From Parasphingorhabdus cellanae (GTDB lineage: Bacteria > Pseudomonadota > Alphaproteobacteria > Sphingomonadales > Sphingomonadaceae), in assembly GCF_017498565.1 (NCBI RefSeq), contig NZ_CP071794.1:1781001-1845000 (forward strand): a DNA stretch of 64,000 nt. Direction: 5' to 3'. The position numbers and the translations under genes are program-made. Below the pieces are notes generated by a model, which saw nothing but the letters and a program-made list of their open reading frames with translations, had not been told where the DNA came from and ran no database searches. Positions 14,988 through 21,406 of the stretch are shown here, in pieces. Position 1 is the stretch's first letter, and each line of letters starts with the position of its first letter.

Positions 14988-16106
14988 ATGCATTATTTGA
15001 ACAGCTTGGCAGCGCTGGCTGCTCTTTTCCTGGCCGCGTTTTTTCCGGCGGCACCTCTGGCCGCGCAAGCGGAAAAGCCGGCACCGCAACAAACAACCGA
15101 ACCGACCACCCAAGGCGCTCCCCCGGTAATCCCGCGACCGCGCCGTCCGCCCAACCCGATGCTCAGCCATGACATTCCGCCCGAAAAGCGCGGTGATCTG
15201 TCCGACTGCGCCAGCCGCGACAAACGGTCGATCGAATTTGTCGCCAAAAACTGCTGGCCGGTCCTGCAGGCTTATAAGACCTTGATCCGACTGCGCGGTG
15301 CGAGCAAGTCAGCCATTGCCAAACAGGAACGCCAGGCACCCGATGCGATAGCTACCAAAAACCGCGCCCTATCACTAGCCAACCAGCTGCACTCACAGCA
15401 TGTCGGTGGCCGCTGGCCGATGCAAAATTATGTCGCGCAAAGCGGCTATCAACCGCTGATCGCTATGCTGAAAGCATTTGGCGATCATGAGGCCGCCCTC
15501 GCCGCGCATGATGATTATATTGCCTTGCAGGGACGCACGTTGATGAACAATCCGACATTCCTGCGCGGCTATCTCTATAAAGACAAAAGCGAATATCTCC
15601 TTGAACTGGGCCGCCGTGATGAAGCGCTGGCCAATTTCACCGCCGCAACCGCGCTTGCCGACCGCGAGCCGATCGACATGATATCCAATGTCGAACATGC
15701 CGAGCTGATCGCCTATGATGCGATCATCGCGAAAGACGAGGATCGCGCGCTGGGCGCCATTAATATGTTCCTCGACAAAACCGAGCGCCACAGCCGCCAC
15801 CAGGATTTGGTCTATTATCCGATCCGGATATTGAAAATCTACATATTGGCGGGCCGGAAAGATTATGATGGCGTGCTGGCCGAGTTAAAGACTTTCAACA
15901 GTCTGTCGCGCCGCAATTTGTGCCAACATGACAAGCCGATAGAATTTTACTTCCCGCAAGTTGTCTCTCCCACCCAAAGCGACCCGCGCATCGCCGCCGA
16001 GCTGAAAGATTTCGGCTGCAGCGAGGCGATCATTGCCGGATTGGATGACAATATGGCCGATGGTGTCCCAGCTTCGGAAGGGGTCAAACCGCTGCCGCCG
16101 CGATAG
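14988..16106 (+). CDS. Secreted TPR-like hypothetical protein inserted in the GTA cluster
   Basis: About 372 residues on the strand opposite to the GTA genes, between capsid and protease. Signal peptide MHYLNSLAALAALFLAAFF ending AAPLAAQA, then a proline-rich stretch, then a largely helical body with TPR-like pairs (around GDHEAALAAHDDYIALQGRTL and LGRRDEALANFTAATALADREP). Four cysteines in two spaced pairs. I start at the ATG at 14988; a TTG at 14946 would precede the signal peptide. The gene is not part of RcGTA and interrupts a gene pair (protease-capsid) that is adjacent in nearly all GTAs, so it is an insertion. It ends 18 bp before an A repeat. Confidence 0.7.
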   Translation: MHYLNSLAALAALFLAAFFPAAPLAAQAEKPAPQQTTEPTTQGAPPVIPRPRRPPNPMLSHDIPPEKRGDLSDCASRDKRSIEFVAKNCWPVLQAYKTLIRLRGASKSAIAKQERQAPDAIATKNRALSLANQLHSQHVGGRWPMQNYVAQSGYQPLIAMLKAFGDHEAALAAHDDYIALQGRTLMNNPTFLRGYLYKDKSEYLLELGRRDEALANFTAATALADREPIDMISNVEHAELIAYDAIIAKDEDRALGAINMFLDKTERHSRHQDLVYYPIRILKIYILAGRKDYDGVLAELKTFNSLSRRNLCQHDKPIEFYFPQVVSPTQSDPRIAAELKDFGCSEAIIAGLDDNMADGVPASEGVKPLPPR

Positions 16107-16123
16107 TAGGTGTTTTTGTTTGA

Positions 16124-16325
16124 CCTCAAGCGCCGGGCGCGGGCATCCGCCCGCTTGGCTTTCCTCGCATAAGCTCGGGCGCGCAGTCGCGCTTGCCTCG
16201 CTGCGCTCGGACAATCCTCTAAAGTTTGGCACCGGACCGACGCGAAGCGGAGGCAAGGCCGACCGGCCGCCGCGCCTTATGGCGCGATAGCCAAGCGGGC
16301 GGATGCCCGCGCCCGGCGCTTGAGG
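16124..16325. repeat. Family A palindromic element, full copy A4
   Basis: About 202 bp from CCTCAAGCGCCGGGCG to CGCCCGGCGCTTGAGG. The spacer core (CGGACAATCCTCTAAAGTTTGG) is almost the same as in copy A9 at 39948. It supplies the C-terminal codons and the stop of the prohead protease. Confidence 0.92.
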
Positions 16326-16723
16326 TCCAATAAACAATGCACCCGAGCCAAGGGCTGCATCGGACAGGTCACCAGCGAGATCTCCGCGACATCGAGAGCA
16401 AGTAACGCACGCGGCTTTTGGCCCGCTGCTTGCTGCACGCGATAGCCGAAGCTGAGCCCCTTGATCGCGCTGTTTTTCAACATAGCTGCCGCTTCCCGCC
16501 CGGCTCTGGTAGCGGTTGAAAGACTACCGATGACCCGCAGGCCGCGCTGATCTTCACGGGCATAGCTGATGCTGCCAATGCGTTGGTCCGGCCTGTGCTG
16601 CCAAAGCAAAGGGAGTGATTGTCCCCGGGCCAGCGCACCGAACGCGCCGGGCCGGATTATGTCCCCGCCCTTGTCGATGCGGTTGAAAATCGCGGCATAG
16701 CCAGCGAAGCGGATGGCGCTCAT
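16277..16723 (-). CDS. GTA gp4-like HK97 prohead protease (repeat-derived C-terminus)
   Basis: 148 residues. U35-type capsid maturation protease that removes the capsid delta domain: FAGYAAIFNRIDKGGDII, LPLLWQHRPDQRIG with the catalytic-type His, KGLSFGYRV with the Ser, and AEISLVTCPM. The start at 16723 overlaps the preceding gene as ATGA. Family members normally end soon after PLARVH; here the reading frame continues for about 19 residues (LLDLKRRARASARLAIAP) entirely encoded by repeat A4, and the stop is in the repeat. Confidence 0.92.
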   Translation of the reverse strand: MSAIRFAGYAAIFNRIDKGGDIIRPGAFGALARGQSLPLLWQHRPDQRIGSISYAREDQRGLRVIGSLSTATRAGREAAAMLKNSAIKGLSFGYRVQQAAGQKPRALLALDVAEISLVTCPMQPLARVHCLLDLKRRARASARLAIAP

Positions 16724-17028
16724 GTAACCAGATTCCCGAACCCCAACCGCATCGCGATACCGATCAACAGCAGTGCCAGTGCGCCGCGAATGATCCAGGT
16801 AATCGCCGCTTTCCAAGCGCTCGCCTTGGCATCGCGCCAGGCGCGGAGCAACTCGCGCAGTTCGTCGAGATCATCCTGCGCCTTGTGGTCGGCGAGACCC
16901 AGCCGGTCGAGCACGCGTTCCGCGCCGCTATCGGTCGCTTCCTCCACAATCGCGCGGAGGGTAACCAGATCTGCCCCATCGCCTTCCGCCTGCGCCACCA
17001 GGCGGGCGAGCATTTCTTCGTTTAGCAT
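16720..17028 (-). CDS. GTA gp3.5-like small protein (DUF6127 type)
   Basis: 102 residues: an acidic coiled N-terminal two-thirds (MLNEEMLARLVAQAEGDGAD; DDLDELRELLRAWRDAK) and one C-terminal membrane helix (ITWIIRGALALLLIGIAMRL). It sits between portal and protease, the position of RcGTA gp3.5, and overlaps the protease start by ATGA. I assign the DUF6127 name from memory of sphingomonad annotations. A role in head formation is inferred from position. Confidence 0.7.
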   Translation of the reverse strand: MLNEEMLARLVAQAEGDGADLVTLRAIVEEATDSGAERVLDRLGLADHKAQDDLDELRELLRAWRDAKASAWKAAITWIIRGALALLLIGIAMRLGFGNLVT

Positions 17029-17052
17029 GTGTAATGATTCCTTTTTTTGATT

Positions 17053-17362
17053 CCCTCAAGCGCCGGGCGCGGGCATCCGCCCGCTTGGCTTTCCTCGCAT
17101 AAGCTCGGGCGCGCGGTCGCGCTTGCCGACGCGATGCGTCGGTTCAGCGCGACACTAAACGCTTCGTTTGAGACCATATAACCGAGCGCAGCGAAGGCAA
17201 GGCCGACCGGCCGCCGCGCCTTATTGGCGCCTAGCCAAGGCGACGGATGTCGCCGCCCGGCGCCTGAGGTTCAATAAAAACTCCCGCGCCCGGCGCCTGA
17301 GGTTAAAAAGAAGACGCCCGCGCCCGGCGCTTGAGGTTCAATAAAAAACGCGCCTGAGGGCT
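17053..17362. repeat. Family A palindromic element, full copy A5 with multiplied right ends
   Basis: A full A element (17053-17269) followed by three further right termini in tandem (ends at about 17304, 17336 and 17362), each with CGCC(C)GGCGC(C/T)TGAGG or a degraded form and a TCAATAAAAA-like tail. It occupies the gap between portal and gp3.5. Confidence 0.9.
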
Positions 17363-17380
17363 CAATAAAGACTCCTCCTT

Positions 17381-17565
17381 CCTCTCCCCTTGAGGGAGAG
17401 GACAGTGAAGCTTGCGGCCCTGGGCTTGTCCAGGGGCGCTAGCGAAACTTGGAGAGGGGTGGGCGGCACACGCAAAGGGCTGCGATTGTCGCTCCCCCCC
17501 CTCTCTAAGACTTGCTAGGCAGCAAGCTGCCAAGCCAAGTCTTTTCTCTCCCTCAAGGGGAGAGA
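17381..17565. repeat. Family B palindromic element, copy 4
   Basis: B element with a slightly longer internal hairpin (GGCCCTGGGCTTGTCCAGGGGC). Its right end stops exactly at the stop codon of the portal gene. Confidence 0.9.
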
Positions 17566-17566
17566 A

Positions 17567-18703
17567 TCATAAACCCAACATCGCCCGCTTTTCCTCCGGC
17601 GACAGAAAATCCGCCGCGCTCACTTGGCTCCACAACCGTTCGCGGTCCTCGGACAGCGCCGGGATCTGATCGCGGTCCACCGCCAGACCCGCATCCTCTC
17701 CCCAAGCCCTCAGCGCACCCGACAGCCCGTCCAAAATCTTCCCTGCTAGCGGCAATATCGTCAGCCGCCACAGCGCGCGATTGGCCTCGCGGTAGTTCGC
17801 ATAGCTATTATCCCCCGGCAGGCCGAGCAGCATCGGCGGCACACCAAAGGCCAGCGCAATTTCCCGCGCGGCGGCCGCTTTCAGCGCGACAAAATCCATA
17901 TCCGCCGGGGTCATGCTCATGCTTTGCCATTTCAGCCCGCCTTCGAGCAGCATCGGCCGCCCCGCATTGCCCGAACCAGCAAAGCTCGCCTCCATCTCGG
18001 CCTTGAGCCGGTCAAACTGATCCGCCGACAGCGCCGATCCATCCGGGCCGGGATCGAACACCAACGCCCCTGAGGGCCGCGCGGCATTGTCGAGCAATGC
18101 CTTGTTCCACTGCGCCGCCGCATTGTGCACCGCCACCGCCTTGGCCGCGGCGCCAAGACAGCCGAGGCCATAATGGTCGTCGGTGGGGTGAAAGGCCTTG
18201 ATGTGGATGATCGCCGGACGGCCCATCGCATCCTGCGCGGCCAAGCGGGTCTGATGCTCGCCAGCCCGATAGGCATAAGCGGCCGGCCAGCCCTTTGCAT
18301 CCGGCTCGATCGTGATCCGGTCGGGGCGCAGGGCGAAAAGCTCGACCGGCTGGTCGTCAGCGCCGCCCAGTACCTGCACATAAGCATTGCCGTGCAGCAA
18401 CAGATGCGCCGCGATGGTTTCGAGCAGAGACTGGCCCGCGCTGGTGGCGTTGACCAAGGTCGCGACGCTATCCTCCATCGGCAAGAGCGGCGCACTACCG
18501 ATGCCCTCAGCGACGATCCGCACGGCGCGCTGCGCGACGGGGTTATTGATGTAAGCGTCGCGCACCTGTCCTTCGTAAGAATAGGGCGCCGCGCCGGTGA
18601 AAGAAGCACCGCCATAGGTACCAATATAGCTGCGCCCCAAAGGCGGCCGTGATTGTCCACCCCCGCCCTTGAAGGCGAGGGATAGGGTTTCCCAAAATTT
18701 CAT
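17567..18703 (-). CDS. GTA gp3-like portal protein (HK97 family)
   Basis: 378-residue portal ring subunit through which DNA enters the capsid. Motifs: YINNPVAQRAVRIVAEGIGS near residue 50, LLLHGNAYVQVLGG, LFALRPDRI, DHYGLGCLGAAAKAVAVHN and the C-terminal FGVPPMLLGLPGDNSYANYREANRALW signature spread over the last third. Normal length for the family. The TGA sits at the boundary with B copy 4, which may have been inserted exactly at the stop. It is separated from the terminase gene by an A element. Confidence 0.96.
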   Translation of the reverse strand: MKFWETLSLAFKGGGGQSRPPLGRSYIGTYGGASFTGAAPYSYEGQVRDAYINNPVAQRAVRIVAEGIGSAPLLPMEDSVATLVNATSAGQSLLETIAAHLLLHGNAYVQVLGGADDQPVELFALRPDRITIEPDAKGWPAAYAYRAGEHQTRLAAQDAMGRPAIIHIKAFHPTDDHYGLGCLGAAAKAVAVHNAAAQWNKALLDNAARPSGALVFDPGPDGSALSADQFDRLKAEMEASFAGSGNAGRPMLLEGGLKWQSMSMTPADMDFVALKAAAAREIALAFGVPPMLLGLPGDNSYANYREANRALWRLTILPLAGKILDGLSGALRAWGEDAGLAVDRDQIPALSEDRERLWSQVSAADFLSPEEKRAMLGL

Positions 18704-18726
18704 GTTTTTTGATTCCTTTGTTTATT

Positions 18727-18968
18727 CCCTCAAGCGCCGGGCGCGGGCATCCGCCCGCTTGGCTTTCCTCGCATAAGCTCGGGCGCGCGGTCGCGCTTGC
18801 CTCCGCTTCGCGTCGGATCAGCGCGACCTTTTACGCCACGTCTATGAGCATCGTCCGAGCGCAGCGAGGCAAGGCCGACCGGCCGCCGCGCCTTATTGGC
18901 GCGTAGCCAAGGGCCCGGATGGGCCCGCCCGGCGCCTGAGGTTCAATAAAAAACGCGCTTGAGGTTCA
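18727..18968. repeat. Family A palindromic element, full copy A6 plus extra end
   Basis: Full A element (to 18941) plus one additional right end (CGCGCTTGAGGTTC) at 18955-18966. The TTCAATAAAGACT tail of the extra end encodes the last codons of the terminase and its stop codon. Confidence 0.9.
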
Positions 18969-20315
18969 ATAAAGACTCCCCACCCGCGGCTTGCGCCGCT
19001 TCCCCAGCATCAATTCCGTCAGCGCATAGACCAGCGCGTCGGCACGGTCCGGGGACCGCCCCGGCCCTTCATAACCGCCGCCGATTAGCAGCCCGCACAG
19101 CTCGTCCTCCAGCCGCGGGAAAGCGCCCGCATGCAGCACCCGGCCCGCCTCGTACAGCGCCGCCACCGGTTCCGCCCTAGCCACCTTGCCGCGCGACGCG
19201 TGGACCAGCCGCACCGGTAGCGAAACATTTGTCGCATGCAGCACCGATTGGACCATCGCTCCGCCCTGATTGGCTTCGGCAATCACCCGGTCCGCGCCCC
19301 AATTACGCGCCGCTTTTGCAACCGCCCGCGCCCATGTTTCGGGGCTGGCTTTTTCGGCGCTGCAATCGGCCAGAATCACCGCCTTGTTATCGGTCCGCAA
19401 TCCCGCGACGATAATCCCGCAGGCATCACCGGTTTGTGAAGCCGGAGGATCGACGCCGATCACGATGCGGACCGCGTTCGCCGCATCGTCGGCCGCCACC
19501 CGGCACGCCTCCAGCATTGCCCGGCTCCACAGCGCGCCTTCCAGCTCCTCGATCAGCTCGCCGTCCAGCTCCTGCCGCCCCAGCCGCGTGCCGCCATAAT
19601 CCGCCTCCATCACCTTGATAAATTCACCAGGCAGGTTTGCGACATTATCCGTCGTCCCGCCCCGCGTAATCACCACGCCTCTGGTCTGGTAATCGCCTTT
19701 CACGAGATTCCGCACCAATGCCACCGGCCTTGGCGTGGTCGTCGCGGCAATTTTCGGCGCATGCCCCAGCCGCAAACCCATTTTCAGATTATCCCACGCC
19801 GCCAGCGCCTGCCCGCTATTATTCGCCCATTTGGCGATTTCATCGCACCAGCTATGGCTGTGCTGCGGCCCGCGCAGGCCCTCTGGTTCCGCCGCCGAAT
19901 AGAGATAAGCCTCCGCACCGCTCGACCAGCGCAGCCGTTTGAGCGAAGGCTCCCAAAGCGGGCGCGTATCATCGGGTGCAATCGACAACAAACCGCTTTC
20001 CCCCTCGACCATCACCATCCGTGTCTCGGCAAAATTCGCGCCGACCAGCGCAAAGCGCGCGCTGCCATCGGCTTCACAAATTTCGCGGACCCATTCGGCG
20101 CCCGCACGGGTCTTGCCAAAGCCGCGGCCCGCCATGATCATCCACACCGTCCAGTCGCCGGTGGGCGCGAGCTGTTCCTGGCGTGCCCATTTGTGCCAGC
20201 TCGCTTCATATTCGAGGCGGGTCTCACTATCCATGCAACCCAGGAAAAATGCCCGATCATCGTCATCTTCAATCTGGTTGATTTGACGCGCCGTGATCAC
20301 ATCATGCGTCATCAA
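18966..20315 (-). CDS. GTA gp2-like large terminase
   Basis: 449-residue DNA-packaging motor. The ATPase part has the Walker A AGRGFGKTRAGAEW and the Walker B-type SWCDEIAKW; a coupling motif TTTPRP follows. The nuclease part has the first acidic residue in IGVDPPAS and the last in DRADALVYALTEL. In GTAs this enzyme cuts host DNA by headful packaging. The final codons (SLY) and the TGA lie in an A-element terminus. Its start overlaps the gp1-like gene by 14 bp. Confidence 0.95.
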   Translation of the reverse strand: MMTHDVITARQINQIEDDDDRAFFLGCMDSETRLEYEASWHKWARQEQLAPTGDWTVWMIMAGRGFGKTRAGAEWVREICEADGSARFALVGANFAETRMVMVEGESGLLSIAPDDTRPLWEPSLKRLRWSSGAEAYLYSAAEPEGLRGPQHSHSWCDEIAKWANNSGQALAAWDNLKMGLRLGHAPKIAATTTPRPVALVRNLVKGDYQTRGVVITRGGTTDNVANLPGEFIKVMEADYGGTRLGRQELDGELIEELEGALWSRAMLEACRVAADDAANAVRIVIGVDPPASQTGDACGIIVAGLRTDNKAVILADCSAEKASPETWARAVAKAARNWGADRVIAEANQGGAMVQSVLHATNVSLPVRLVHASRGKVARAEPVAALYEAGRVLHAGAFPRLEDELCGLLIGGGYEGPGRSPDRADALVYALTELMLGKRRKPRVGSLY

Positions 20316-21012
20316 TCACGCGAACCCTTTTGCCATTTTTCTCCCCTTCGGCATGGCTTTCACCATTATCGGCACCACTATCGAACCCGGCATCGAACCC
20401 GCTATCGATCCCGCCTTCGTCTCCGGCATCGTCTCTGGCATCCCCATGCGCCGCACCCGCCTGCTTTTTGCGCCGCTTCTCCGCCTGATAGGCGCGCAAG
20501 CGGACGTTGATCTTCTTGAGCTTCTCGTCGAGCGTATCGCGCACCGGTTCCGGCTCCGCCGCCAGTTCGGCCCGCGCCGCGCGGACCAGCGCCACCGACT
20601 CCTTATGCAAGCGCAGCAATTGCAGCCCGGTTTTGTGGTCATAGTCGCGCACGGTTGCAACATGCTTGCCATGGTAATAAATCTTGCGCTCCACCCCGTG
20701 GCGGGCGCGCTCCAGCATTTCCATTTCCAGCAGCTCGTAACCGGCGGCCAGCGCCTTTAACCAGGCGGCGGCGAAATCAGGGTCAGTGTCTCTCCATAAA
20801 TAAAGCGTGCTATTGGCAATATCGGCCACGTCTGCCGATTGCTTGATGCTCGACGTGATCGCCAGATGTTCCAGAAAAGCGCGTTTCTTGGCCATCTTGT
20901 GCCCGGCTCGGGGATCGCCTTCATGCTCCACCTGTTCATCCGGTTGGGCATCCGGTTGGGCATCCTTTTGTGCATGCGGCTGTTGTTTCCTGTTTTCCAT
21001 GGTTTCAGACAT
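20302..21012 (-). CDS. GTA gp1-like small terminase / DNA-binding protein
   Basis: 236 residues from the ATG at 21012, which has a GGAAGG ribosome site. Residues 1-45 are low-complexity (a QPDAQPD repeat). The centre has a helix-turn-helix: KKRAFLEHLAITSSIKQSADVADIANSTLYLWRDTDPDFAAAW in outline. A charged coiled segment follows, and the C-terminus is a Gly/Asp-rich repeat (GFDAGFDSGADNG) ending in a basic RVRVIDD. Position before the large terminase and the HTH suggest a small terminase subunit. In RcGTA, gp1 was long missed for its low similarity. The frame to 21093 has a poor start. Confidence 0.8.
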   Translation of the reverse strand: MSETMENRKQQPHAQKDAQPDAQPDEQVEHEGDPRAGHKMAKKRAFLEHLAITSSIKQSADVADIANSTLYLWRDTDPDFAAAWLKALAAGYELLEMEMLERARHGVERKIYYHGKHVATVRDYDHKTGLQLLRLHKESVALVRAARAELAAEPEPVRDTLDEKLKKINVRLRAYQAEKRRKKQAGAAHGDARDDAGDEGGIDSGFDAGFDSGADNGESHAEGEKNGKRVRVIDDA

Positions 21013-21406
21013 AACTATCCTTCCGCCCGGATCGCGGGCGTTAAAAAGGGCTGAAGCGCTGAAACCAGGACCAGCCCAAAGGGACCAAGCCATGTTTCAG
21101 AGCCGCTCGGCCCGAATCACAATTTCTCGATGTTCCTGTTTTGTACCTAAACAGCGTGACGATGTCAAGCGTTTTGTGCCTATTTGGTTATTTTTGTCTG
21201 GTCAACAGTAGGGAAAGCGGGTGTATATCGCAGGCCGGGATTGACCTTGCCATTACAGACGACAGAAATCCAAAACACCGCGCGCTGGTAATTTTCGTTT
21301 ATATCCAATCGTTTTTGCCCTATGTTCGAACATAAGAAGACGCGGGAAGGGGCTGGGCATAAACTACTCGAAGCGGATAATCTCGCCAGAGAATCCTGAT
21401 AATGTC
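21013..21406. promoter_or_regulatory. Divergent intergenic region between GTA cluster and SARP-like regulator
   Basis: 394 bp without a convincing gene. It must hold the promoters of the GTA cluster (leftward) and the regulator (rightward). Seen in it: a perfect 14-bp palindrome TATGTTCGAACATA at 21321-21334, 73 bp before the regulator start, and GTTC-N7-GTAC at 21132-21146, one base off the alphaproteobacterial LexA box (GTTC-N7-GTTC), about 120 bp upstream of the small terminase start. Both are candidates only. Confidence 0.5.

Noticed and set aside
17274..17380. Tandem short repeats that could suggest a CRISPR array
   Set aside because: The units are degraded ends of the A element with irregular spacing; no constant repeat with unique spacers and no cas genes.
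3589..21012. Cluster as an ordinary prophage
   Set aside because: No integrase, repressor, replication, lysis or att sites; gene order and the short tape measure match a GTA.
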